This document shows positions 8,348-15,754 of a DNA stretch of 64,000 nt, piece by piece. This DNA comes from Peptococcaceae bacterium (lineage in GTDB: Bacteria; Bacillota; Peptococcia; Peptococcales; Peptococcaceae): NCBI GenBank assembly GCA_017399005.1, contig JAFQEO010000023.1:1-64000 (forward strand), given 5' to 3'. Under the pieces are notes generated by a model that saw only the letters and a program-made list of their open reading frames with translations, was not told the origin of the DNA and ran no database searches. The position numbers and the translations under genes are program-made. The first letter of the stretch is position 1. Each line of letters opens with the position of its first letter.

Positions 8348-8505
8348 TGTAGGAATGTAGGATATGTAGTCAGCTTTACTAAATTTTTTTATATTTTATT
8401 TCTGTTTTTTATTTTTTTCTAAAAAGTCCTACACTCCTACACCGGCCTATTGGTTGAGCTATTTCTTCCTGCATGAAAACTGCACCAATCCTACACTACT
8501 ATACA
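8348..8505. repeat. Iteron-like element A (word TGTAGGA)
   Basis: Forward words TGTAGGA start at 8348 and 8356, and a TGTAG copy starts at 8365. About 55 bp of very AT-rich sequence follows. Reversed words TCCTACA start at 8427 and 8435. The core GGTTGA is at 8452-8457. Further reversed words start at 8467 (TCCTGCA), 8478 (degenerate), 8489 (TCCTACA) and about 8499 (degenerate), so they are spaced about one helical turn. The order and distances match elements B and C near 63.4 kb, which carry different words. The flanking bases of the 8247-8588 gap show nothing else except the promoter region of the acyltransferase gene. Confidence 0.7.
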
Positions 8506-8588
8506 TACAAAACAAAGATATAAAACAAAAACAGGTCGCTGTGATTTTACACGGCGGCCCGTTTTCTGGTATTAGAGATATTTTATTT

Positions 8589-9095
8589 TTACATTGCCGC
8601 AATCTGTTTGCGGATATAGGCTGGTATTTCGTCAAAGGGAATTCCCAGTGCTATTGATAATTCCTCGTGCAGCAGGGTTTCCGCCTGTTTCATGTACTGC
8701 TGGTCGGTTTTGCCGGTGGTTTTTCCTTTTTCGTTCAACTCGCGGTTTTTGCAGTAGATGTTTTTAATCAGCTGCACTAGTGCCGAACAGTCATGAGTTT
8801 GCAGCAGGGCTTTGTAATGTTCCGCCAGGGATTTCTGGTCTTTGCTGTAGTCGGGATGTTCCTCCACCGACGGGATAGAAGCAATGAGATTCATGGCTTC
8901 CTCTTTTGAGATAACAGCACGCATAAATACTTTGGAATCTACGGGAATATAAATAATACCGGAACCGCGCACTGGCGCCAGATGATAATACTGTACATCC
9001 TGTGCTGCTGCCGGAAAATCTTCCGGGATGCCGATTTTTTCAACACGGCAGACACCGGTGTTGCGATATACAATATAATCGCCTTCCTGAAACAT
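8589..9095 (-). CDS. CarD-like transcription factor
   Basis: A 168-residue CarD/CdnL-type protein. It starts MFQEGDYIVYRNTGVCRVEKI, the RNA-polymerase-interacting Tudor-like domain, and continues with YYHLAPVRGSGIIYIPVD. The remainder is the helical DNA-binding part. CarD proteins bind the RNA polymerase beta subunit and stabilise open promoter complexes. The start at 9095 has AAAGGAGG eight bases upstream. Upstream in-frame starts lack a ribosome site. It stands alone on the minus strand between element A and the ypeB gene. Confidence 0.88.
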   Translation of the reverse strand: MFQEGDYIVYRNTGVCRVEKIGIPEDFPAAAQDVQYYHLAPVRGSGIIYIPVDSKVFMRAVISKEEAMNLIASIPSVEEHPDYSKDQKSLAEHYKALLQTHDCSALVQLIKNIYCKNRELNEKGKTTGKTDQQYMKQAETLLHEELSIALGIPFDEIPAYIRKQIAAM

Positions 9096-9271
9096 GATAA
9101 AGTCCTCCTTTCCATCAGGTGCCATCCTGTTTGCAGAGCAAAGCTGCAGACAGGGTAAAATACACCACAATAATAACGACAATCTTATTATAATCGTTTT
9201 TTTGTGTGGCAGGTAAGGAAAACCTGTAGCGCAGGAGGACAAAAATTTTTAATCATATTCGATAAAGGAAA

Positions 9272-10618
9272 TTAAGTCAAATCCGGAGAACTGCGCCGCA
9301 CAATGCGGAGTTCCTGCCCGGAGGAAGCGTCGGTAAAAATAGAGAAATGCTCTTCTATAACCGTGCCCCGTATCTCCCAGGTGAGAAGTTCACGGATGCT
9401 GTATTCGTCTGGAATCAGAGCAAGGCGCACTTCCTCTACCTGAAAGTTTGGATTTCTGTTTTGCAGAAGCTGCTCCTGGCTAATCGCGGGAGCGGGCAGA
9501 TTTCGCGGATAGTGCCGGGTGGCGTAGCTGGTCTGGTCAAAATTCAGGATGGAGTTATCATCCAGCGCCATCTGTATTTTCACCATATCGGAATAAATAT
9601 AAATGTTATTCTGTTTCGGCACAAAGGTCAGGTCAGCGGTGCGGTCATCGGTAATGGCATCAATACAGGCCATATCGGTGAAATGCAGGTTCTGCAGCAG
9701 TTCTTCTGCACGGGTAATAGCCTGTTGTGCAGTAAATTGAGGTTCACCGATATTCCGGGTCTGATAAAACTGCAGGATGTGGCCTCCGTTCTGACTGACC
9801 TCTACATACAGAACGGTGTCTTCGCTTTCGTTATGGTATCGTACACCGTAAACGGGAATGCGGGTGTTTTCTGACACAAATTCCACCTGACCGTTTGAAT
9901 GGGCGATATGGAACATATCCAGAAAATCATCTGCTGCCGATACAGCATCTTCCCGAGTAATCCGGGCACCTTCAATGGCTCGCGGCTCTGGTTCGATTTT
10001 GCGGACTCCTTCTTCGAATTTCAGTGCAGGGAAGGCATGTACCTGTGATTCGATACTGCGAAATGCGGCAGCTACAGCATTCTCTTCGTCTTCCAGAGAG
10101 AGGGAGGAAAGCAGCAGATTTTCGTTCAGAATCCGGTTTTCCAGCTTGTCCAGTTCAATCTGTACTACGCGGGAGCGCTGATAAAAATCCTCCAGCTGGT
10201 TCCAGTCGGTTTCTGAAAGCGGATGCTGATGCAATACATTTTTTCGCAGCAGGTAATAGCTGTATTCTGCTACATCGCTCAGAAGAAGGTCGGTGCTTTC
10301 CAGTTCGTGCATGGCAACCGGCAGGTTTCCCAGATAGCTGACAGCACTGGATACCTCCCGCCAGAGGCTGGAAAGACCAAGCAGAAGCTGTTCCTGGCTG
10401 CTGGTGACCAGAAGCTGTGCCAGCTGTCCGTTCATAGCCTGTACGGAGTCGGACAGTTCGCCAAAGCTGCGCTGATACTGACTTTCTGTTTTGTAGGCAG
10501 TGGCTGTTTTCTGCTGTTCCAGAGTATCGATTTTCTGCTGGAACCACCAGAAGCTGCCGGAAAGAAAAAACAGCAGAAGCACAATCAGAAACAGATAAAG
10601 ATGACGCTCTCGTTTCAT
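9272..10618 (-). CDS. ypeB: Germination protein YpeB
   Basis: A 448-residue protein with one N-terminal membrane anchor (LYLFLIVLLLFFLSG, then a long helical region) and a C-terminal half containing PepSY-like repeats (for example ITREDAVSAADDFLDMF and FTAQQAITRAEELL). In Bacillus, YpeB and SleB depend on each other for localisation and stability in the spore cortex layer. The length and the gene pair fit. The start at 10618 uses a GGAG inside the end of sleB, five bases after the sleB stop codon. Together with SleB it indicates cortex lysis during germination. Confidence 0.9.
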   Translation of the reverse strand: MKRERHLYLFLIVLLLFFLSGSFWWFQQKIDTLEQQKTATAYKTESQYQRSFGELSDSVQAMNGQLAQLLVTSSQEQLLLGLSSLWREVSSAVSYLGNLPVAMHELESTDLLLSDVAEYSYYLLRKNVLHQHPLSETDWNQLEDFYQRSRVVQIELDKLENRILNENLLLSSLSLEDEENAVAAAFRSIESQVHAFPALKFEEGVRKIEPEPRAIEGARITREDAVSAADDFLDMFHIAHSNGQVEFVSENTRIPVYGVRYHNESEDTVLYVEVSQNGGHILQFYQTRNIGEPQFTAQQAITRAEELLQNLHFTDMACIDAITDDRTADLTFVPKQNNIYIYSDMVKIQMALDDNSILNFDQTSYATRHYPRNLPAPAISQEQLLQNRNPNFQVEEVRLALIPDEYSIRELLTWEIRGTVIEEHFSIFTDASSGQELRIVRRSSPDLT

Positions 10619-10622
10619 AGAC

Positions 10623-11072
10623 TCACACTCCAAATACATGTTTTCCAATGCGGGTAATTACCTGTCGGGACCAGATCCATTTGCTGGTGGCAGTGGATGG
10701 ATTCCAGTAGTACAGTGCTCCGTAAGTCGGGTCCCAGCCGTTGATGGCAGCTTTTGCGGCCTTGATGGCCTCCTGGTCCGGCTCCATGTAGTATTGACCG
10801 TCGCTGACTGCATCAAAGGCACCGGGCTGAAAACAGACACCGTGAACACTGTCGGGAAATTTCTTATCTTCCACCCGGTTCAGAATCACGGCCCCTACCG
10901 CAACTTTTCCTACATATGGTTCTCCGCGTGCTTCTCCGTGAATCATTTTTGCCAGTACGGTTACGTCGTTGTTTCCGTACGTACCGCTTCCGGCTTGTGC
11001 TTCGCTGCCTGATGAACCGGAAAGCGCCAGAAGCAGAGCGGCAAAAAGCAGGATACCTATTCGTTTCTGCAT
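10623..11072 (-). CDS. sleB: Spore cortex-lytic enzyme SleB (catalytic domain)
   Basis: A 149-residue secreted protein with a signal peptide (residues 1 to about 26, ending SEAQA) and a Hydrolase_2 cell-wall hydrolase domain. The conserved MIHGEARGEPYVGKVAVGAV carries the catalytic Glu, and ALYYWNPSTATSKW lies near the C-terminus. The family acts as a lytic transglycosylase on muramic-delta-lactam cortex peptidoglycan. Unlike Bacillus SleB it lacks the N-terminal peptidoglycan-binding domain. It is immediately followed by ypeB in the same operon. Confidence 0.9.
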   Translation of the reverse strand: MQKRIGILLFAALLLALSGSSGSEAQAGSGTYGNNDVTVLAKMIHGEARGEPYVGKVAVGAVILNRVEDKKFPDSVHGVCFQPGAFDAVSDGQYYMEPDQEAIKAAKAAINGWDPTYGALYYWNPSTATSKWIWSRQVITRIGKHVFGV

Positions 11073-11137
11073 AAAAATTCCTCCTGGTTCTGTTTTTTGT
11101 TAGTATGTATCAAACAGAAGGGGAACATGCAGATTCT

Positions 11138-11476
11138 TTACGGTGTAATGATAACTGGTGTATTAATGGAAACAGCATCGAATAATGTTTCTACATCGGC
11201 ATTATGCATGCGGATACAGCCAAGTGATACAGCTGTGCCGATGCTTTCCGGTATATTCGTGCCGTGAATACCGTATCCCGGATTGTTGAGGCCAATCCAG
11301 CGTGTGCCGAAAACACCCGGCTCGGTTAGAATTTTTTTATTAATAATGTACCAGTTTCCAGCCGGAGAAGGTGTCTGCATTTTTCCAACGGCTACGGGAA
11401 ACTGGTATTGCAGAATACCGTTCTGAAAAAATGTAAGGCGATACTGGCTCAGTTCAATGACAATATAATCGTTCAT
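11138..11476 (-). CDS. Short L,D-transpeptidase (YkuD domain)
   Basis: A 112-residue protein consisting only of the YkuD catalytic domain. The signature IHGTNIPESIGTAVSLGCIRM contains the catalytic His and Cys, and PSPAGNWYI precedes it. L,D-transpeptidases form 3-3 cross-links in peptidoglycan, and B. subtilis YkuD is a spore protein. No signal peptide or membrane anchor is visible, which is odd for a wall enzyme. It could act in the spore compartment. It lies upstream of sleB-ypeB on the same strand, 65 bases away. Confidence 0.88.
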   Translation of the reverse strand: MNDYIVIELSQYRLTFFQNGILQYQFPVAVGKMQTPSPAGNWYIINKKILTEPGVFGTRWIGLNNPGYGIHGTNIPESIGTAVSLGCIRMHNADVETLFDAVSINTPVIITP

Positions 11477-11638
11477 AGGTTCTCCATCCTTTTTGCTTTT
11501 TGTCAGTATACGAAGTACTTTGGAAAAAGGTGCGGCAGAAAAGCGGATGTGCTATAATAAAAACAGAAAAAGCGACATATCATACAGAACACTAGCGAGC
11601 AGGAAGTATCAGGAATTATAACGAAGGGATTTGATAGA

Positions 11639-12235
11639 ATGGACCGTCTGGAACAGCAGATGCAGTTTGCGCTGGAAATTGATAAAGAAAAACAGATTCA
11701 CCGCCAGACTTACTGCAGTGATAATAAAACAATGGAAAATGATGCGGAACATGCGTGGCATGCGGCACTGATGACGATTCTGCTGAGCGAATATGCCAGT
11801 GAACCGTTTGATGTGCTGAAAACGGTAACCATGCTGCTGATTCACGATATTGTGGAAATTGATGCAGGGGATACTTATGCATATGACGATGCTGGAATTG
11901 CCACGCAGGCCGAGCGGGAACTGAAAGCGGCAAATCGTATTTTTAATCTGCTGCCGGAGGATCAGGCAAAACAGATGCTGGATTTGTGGCTGGAATTTGA
12001 AGCCGGGGAGAGTGCCGAAGCCCGTTTTGCAAAAGTCATGGATAATATTCAGCCGATTATGCTGAATGCGGCTACCGATGGCCGGGCATGGAAAGAACAT
12101 GAAGTGAAACTGAGCAAAATTATAAAGCGCAATAAAAAAACGCCGGAAAATTCACCGGCATTGTGGGAATATATGCTAAATCATTTCATTATGCCGAATG
12201 TAGAAAAAGGCAGAATACAGGACGACAGGGAGTAA
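11639..12235 (+). CDS. HD-domain hydrolase (YfbR/HDDC2-like)
   Basis: A 198-residue HD phosphohydrolase. The metal-binding residues are visible in NDAEHAWHAALM and MLLIHDIVEIDAGDT, plus a late Asp in FAKVMDNIQPI. This arrangement is that of the HD_3 group, whose members include 5'-deoxynucleotidases. A nucleotide substrate is therefore likely but not proven. The ATG at 11639 has GAAGGGA upstream, and a TATAAT at about 11553 may be its promoter. It converges on the MocR gene with a two-way terminator between. Confidence 0.82.
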   Translation: MDRLEQQMQFALEIDKEKQIHRQTYCSDNKTMENDAEHAWHAALMTILLSEYASEPFDVLKTVTMLLIHDIVEIDAGDTYAYDDAGIATQAERELKAANRIFNLLPEDQAKQMLDLWLEFEAGESAEARFAKVMDNIQPIMLNAATDGRAWKEHEVKLSKIIKRNKKTPENSPALWEYMLNHFIMPNVEKGRIQDDRE

Positions 12236-12260
12236 ATTGCAAGTGAAATAATCAAAAATA

Positions 12261-12310
12261 AAAAGAGCAGGATATGATTTCCGCGGAAATGCATACCTGC
12301 TCTTTTGTTA
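12261..12310. terminator. Two-way intrinsic terminator
   Basis: AAAAGAGCAGG (12261-12271) pairs with CCTGCTCTTTT (12296-12306) around a self-complementary TTTCCGCGGAAA centre, with T tracts on both strands. Confidence 0.85.
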
Positions 12311-12323
12311 TGCTTTTATAAAT

Positions 12324-13718
12324 TTACATCCATGCTTTATACAGCAAATCCACGCCCTGCTGCATCTGTTCTGCGGTCAGAGCTCCAAATCCTAGCAGTA
12401 CCTTGCTCTGGTGTTCTTCGGGAACAGGACCAGTGAAATACGGGGAAATGGGATATACTTTTACACCGGCTTCTTCCGCTTTTTTACACATTTCAGTTTC
12501 GCTGAGGCCGTTTTTCAACTGTACGGTCAGGTAAAGCCCTGCGCCTTCGCCAAAAATCTGCAGCTGATTACCAAAAACAGAAAGTGCCTGTACCAAATCC
12601 TGCCCGCGGGTACGGTAAAGCTTTCGCATTTTGTTCAGATGGGTTTCAAAATGCCCGGAGGTAATAAACTCATGCAGCACCGCCTGTTCAAAGCGGGAAA
12701 CCGCTGAGGAAAACAGCAGATACTGTTCCAGATACTGTTTCAGCAGAGGAAGAGGCAGCACCATATAACTGATGCGCAGTGAGGGTGCAATGGATTTTGA
12801 GAAGGTGCCGAGATAAATCACCCGGCTGTTCTGGTCCAGACTCTGCAGCGCAGGAACCGGCCTGGAATTATAACGGAATTCACTGTCATAATCGTCCTCG
12901 ATAATATACCGGCTGCTGCCCTCCTGACTCCAGTTCAGAAGTTTGATACGCCGGCTGATTGGCATAGTGATACCAAGCGGGAACTGATGAGATGGTGTTA
13001 CATAAATCGCAATATTATCGAGAGATTCCAGCGGTTCAATCTGGATTCCGTGTTCATCAACCGGGATGGATTTTACACTGTGTCCCATACGCTGGAAAAA
13101 GTGCATAGCCTTGTGATATACCGGGTTTTCCATGCCGATGGTGCAGCTGCTGTCCAGAATATAGCTCAGCATCTGCAGCAGATTATCATTTCCGGCACCG
13201 ATGATAACCTGTTCGGCTGTGCAGCTGACACCGCGGGCCTGATACAGATATCGGGCAATAGCCTGACGGAGCGCATAATCGCCCTGCGGAGGTGTACTGG
13301 TTAAAAGGCAGGGGTCATACTCGTTGAAGCATTTATTCATAGTTTTGCGCCAGGCCTGAAACGGAAATTTATCCCGGGCCACATCGCTAATGGAAAAATC
13401 GACAAGCACAGACGGTTTTGTGCGCACGGTCTGAGGCTGTTTTATCTCTGTGTGACTGGTTTGAATCAATTCATCCAGATGACATACAAAAAAGCCGCGC
13501 TGCGGTTTTGCCACTAAAAACCCTTCTGAAACCAGCTGACTGTATGCAGCACTTACAGTATTGACGCTGATCTGCATCTGAGCGGCCAGTTGCCGTTTGG
13601 ATGGCAGACGTTCATTTTCCGGCAGTGTGCCGTTGCGAATCTGCTGTTTAATTTGTTGATAAACCTGTACATAAAGAGGTTCATTGTTTTCCTGCAGGGA
13701 AAGATGGAGCACAATCAT
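12324..13718 (-). CDS. MocR/PdxR-type regulator (GntR HTH fused to aminotransferase)
   Basis: A 464-residue fusion of an N-terminal GntR winged helix (PLYVQVYQQIKQQI, LPSKRQLAAQM, VNTVSAAYSQL) and a fold-type I aminotransferase domain. The PLP-binding lysine lies in YLGTFSKSIAPSLR, and the EDDYDSEFRY block is typical. MocR proteins bind PLP and regulate vitamin B6 or amine metabolism; PdxR is the best-known member. It diverges from a membrane S component and a pyridoxamine aminotransferase-like gene, which supports a B6 role. The start is uncertain: TTG 13724, ATG 13718 or GTG 13712, all with poor ribosome sites. Confidence 0.88.
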   Translation of the reverse strand: MIVLHLSLQENNEPLYVQVYQQIKQQIRNGTLPENERLPSKRQLAAQMQISVNTVSAAYSQLVSEGFLVAKPQRGFFVCHLDELIQTSHTEIKQPQTVRTKPSVLVDFSISDVARDKFPFQAWRKTMNKCFNEYDPCLLTSTPPQGDYALRQAIARYLYQARGVSCTAEQVIIGAGNDNLLQMLSYILDSSCTIGMENPVYHKAMHFFQRMGHSVKSIPVDEHGIQIEPLESLDNIAIYVTPSHQFPLGITMPISRRIKLLNWSQEGSSRYIIEDDYDSEFRYNSRPVPALQSLDQNSRVIYLGTFSKSIAPSLRISYMVLPLPLLKQYLEQYLLFSSAVSRFEQAVLHEFITSGHFETHLNKMRKLYRTRGQDLVQALSVFGNQLQIFGEGAGLYLTVQLKNGLSETEMCKKAEEAGVKVYPISPYFTGPVPEEHQSKVLLGFGALTAEQMQQGVDLLYKAWM

Positions 13719-13723
13719 CACCA

Positions 13724-13755
13724 ACTGATACCATTAAAATTATAAAAACTGATAC
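13724..13755. promoter_or_regulatory. Direct-repeat operator in the MocR/ECF divergent promoter
   Basis: Two identical ACTGATAC copies (13724-13731 and 13748-13755), 24 bp apart in the same direction, flank a minus-strand TATAAT (13744-13739). The second copy ends two bases before the plus-strand -35 TTAACA (13758-13763), which has a TTATAG -10 at 13781-13786 after 17 bp. Direct repeats in the divergent region are typical of MocR activators. Binding by this protein is inferred. Confidence 0.6.
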
Positions 13756-13823
13756 TTTTAACAAGTTCACTATAGCATTATTATAGTAGCAGAAAACGAG
13801 GCTCGTCAACAATCAAAAACAAA

Positions 13824-14336
13824 ATGAGAAAAGAGATGGTTGTTTTGCGTCATTCAACAAAAGATATGGTGCTGGCCGGGATGGGAATTGCGCTGGTATT
13901 TGTGGCAACACTGATTAATATCAAATTGCCCATTGGGCAGGGCGGGCTGATTCACTTAGGCAATGTGCCGCTGTTTTTATTTGCTATTTTATTTGGCAAG
14001 AAGACTGGCGCCATCGTCGGATCATTCGGCATGGGTCTGTTTGATTTAATGGGCGGCTGGACCCCATGGGCACCTGCCACATTTATGATTGTTGGGCTGA
14101 TGGGTTATACCGTCGGACTGGTTGCAGAACGGAACGATAGTACCGTTGGTTATGTGCTGGCTGTTGTTCTGGCCTGTGTGATTAAAGTTGCCGGTTATTA
14201 TGTGGCGGAAGCGCTGATTTACGGCAACTGGGTGCAGCCGGTGCTGTCTATTCCGGGGAATCTGATGCAGATTGGCGTGGCTGCGCTGATTGTGCTTCCA
14301 ATGGCTGGTACCTTGAAAAAAGCACTGAAATGTTAA
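13824..14336 (+). CDS. ECF transporter S component, probably for vitamin B6
   Basis: A 170-residue membrane protein with about six helices, the size and shape of energy-coupling factor S components. The N-terminal helix carries the AxxxA-like GMGIALVFVAT pattern that docks to the T component, and the loop IGQGGLIHLGNVPLFL contributes to substrate binding. The A and T components must be encoded elsewhere. The MocR gene next door and the aminotransferase downstream suggest a pyridoxine/pyridoxal transporter (PdxU type), which is inference from context. The start is at 13824 or 13836. Neither has a good ribosome site. Confidence 0.8.
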   Translation: MRKEMVVLRHSTKDMVLAGMGIALVFVATLINIKLPIGQGGLIHLGNVPLFLFAILFGKKTGAIVGSFGMGLFDLMGGWTPWAPATFMIVGLMGYTVGLVAERNDSTVGYVLAVVLACVIKVAGYYVAEALIYGNWVQPVLSIPGNLMQIGVAALIVLPMAGTLKKALKC

Positions 14337-14443
14337 GCAGAAACACAAAAAACATAATATTGCAGACAGAAAAAAGTACGGCGTTTTAGCCGGAAGTTTA
14401 TCGAAATTTTATGAAATTTTATATGGAAAGGCTGCTGTTTTTT

Positions 14444-15580
14444 ATGAAAAAAATTATGACACCGGGTCCGACTCAGGTGCGGGAAAATGTGCGAATGGCC
14501 AGAAGTCTGGCAACTACTAATCCGGATTTAGACCTGGAATTTTATGAGTATTACAAAGACACCTGTGATTTGCTGAGTGAGCTGCTGCACACGAAAAATG
14601 TATGTTATATTCTGAGCGGTGAAGGAATTCTGGGGCTGGAAGCAGCCTGTGCATCGCTGACCGAACCAGGTGACCGTGTTCTGGTTTTAGACAACGGTAT
14701 TTTCGGCAAAGGTTTTGCGGATTTTGTAAAAATCTATGGCGGCGAACCGGTTCTGTACAGCGCTGATTATCGTCGTGAATTTGATATGGAGGCACTGGCG
14801 GCATATCTGGAACAGAATCATGATTTTAAATATGCCGCATTAGTTCACTGCGACACACCAACCGGTGTGCAGAACCCGATTGAGGAAATCTGTCCGTTAT
14901 TAAAACGCTACGGGATTTTATCCGTAGTGGATGCGGTAGCTAGTATGTTTGGTGTAGATATTAACGTGGATACCTGCCAGGCAGATATTGTCTGCGGTGG
15001 TTCTCAGAAAGCATTATCGGCGCCTGTAGGGCTGACAATGGTATGTGTCAGCGATGAAGCCATCCGGGTGATGGAACAGCGGAAAACTCCAATTGCGTCG
15101 TTCTATGCCAATTTGCTGACCTTCCGCGATTATTATAAAAATAAATGGTTCCCTTACACCATGCCAATCAGTGACATTTACGGATTACGCACTGCACTGG
15201 AAAATGTAAAAGCCGACAAAGAAATTCATAAACGTCATGCAGATATTGCAGCTGCAACCAGACAGGCTGTAACAGAAGCTGGATTAAAGCTGTATCTGGA
15301 AAGGGGCTACTGTGCAACGGTAACGGTTGTGGAAGTGCCGGAAGGTGTGGATTCTGCTGTACTGCTGGACACTATGACAGAAAAATACGGTGTCATGATT
15401 GCCGGATGTTTCGACTTCCTGGCAGGAGAGGTAATCCGTCTGGGGCATATGGGTGAAAATGCCAATGTGGAAGATGTTACTATGATGCTGTATGCGTTAG
15501 AATGTGCATTGGCAGATTTGGGGTATCCGCTGAAAGCGTCTATGCGGGATGTGTTTGTGCGGGAAATGAAAAATAAATAA
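14444..15580 (+). CDS. Class V aminotransferase resembling pyridoxamine-pyruvate aminotransferase
   Basis: A 378-residue PLP enzyme of the alanine-glyoxylate aminotransferase group. The catalytic lysine sits in GGSQKALSAPVGLTM, the cofactor Asp in VVDAVASMFG, and an Arg near the end in IRLGHMG. The blocks GILGLEAA, GKGF, HCDTPTG and NPIEE match what I remember of Mesorhizobium pyridoxamine-pyruvate aminotransferase, which makes pyridoxal and alanine without bound PLP. A plain alanine-glyoxylate or serine-pyruvate enzyme is the alternative. The neighbours (MocR regulator, S component) favour B6. The start at 14444 is chosen by family alignment; the ribosome site is weak. Confidence 0.75.
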   Translation: MKKIMTPGPTQVRENVRMARSLATTNPDLDLEFYEYYKDTCDLLSELLHTKNVCYILSGEGILGLEAACASLTEPGDRVLVLDNGIFGKGFADFVKIYGGEPVLYSADYRREFDMEALAAYLEQNHDFKYAALVHCDTPTGVQNPIEEICPLLKRYGILSVVDAVASMFGVDINVDTCQADIVCGGSQKALSAPVGLTMVCVSDEAIRVMEQRKTPIASFYANLLTFRDYYKNKWFPYTMPISDIYGLRTALENVKADKEIHKRHADIAAATRQAVTEAGLKLYLERGYCATVTVVEVPEGVDSAVLLDTMTEKYGVMIAGCFDFLAGEVIRLGHMGENANVEDVTMMLYALECALADLGYPLKASMRDVFVREMKNK

Positions 15581-15590
15581 GCATTCTGAG

Positions 15591-15629
15591 GCACCGTATC
15601 TTCTCTGGTAGAGGGTACGGTGTTTTTTA
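15591..15629 (+). terminator. Intrinsic terminator
   Basis: CACCGTA (15592-15598) pairs with TACGGTG (15616-15622), followed by six T. It closes the B6 module transcript. Confidence 0.85.
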
Positions 15630-15686
15630 CAGTATTAACCATACAAAAATTTTATGTGACTATAGAAATTTTTAACAGGAAATCAT

Positions 15687-15715
15687 TTGTCTATACTATA
15701 AAAATTCGCTATAAT
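15687..15715 (+). promoter_or_regulatory. Sigma-A type promoter of radA
   Basis: TTGTCT (15687-15692), a 17-bp spacer and TATAAT (15710-15715) lie 40 bases upstream of the radA start codon. Confidence 0.7.
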
Positions 15716-15754
15716 ATAATATTAAAGATATATGAAGAACTGGAGGGAACGGCG

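Noticed and set aside
8314-8505. CRISPR array or simple satellite
   Set aside because: The repeated words are 7-8 bp, occur in two orientations and bracket an AT-rich spacer. There are no 25-40 bp repeats and no cas genes.
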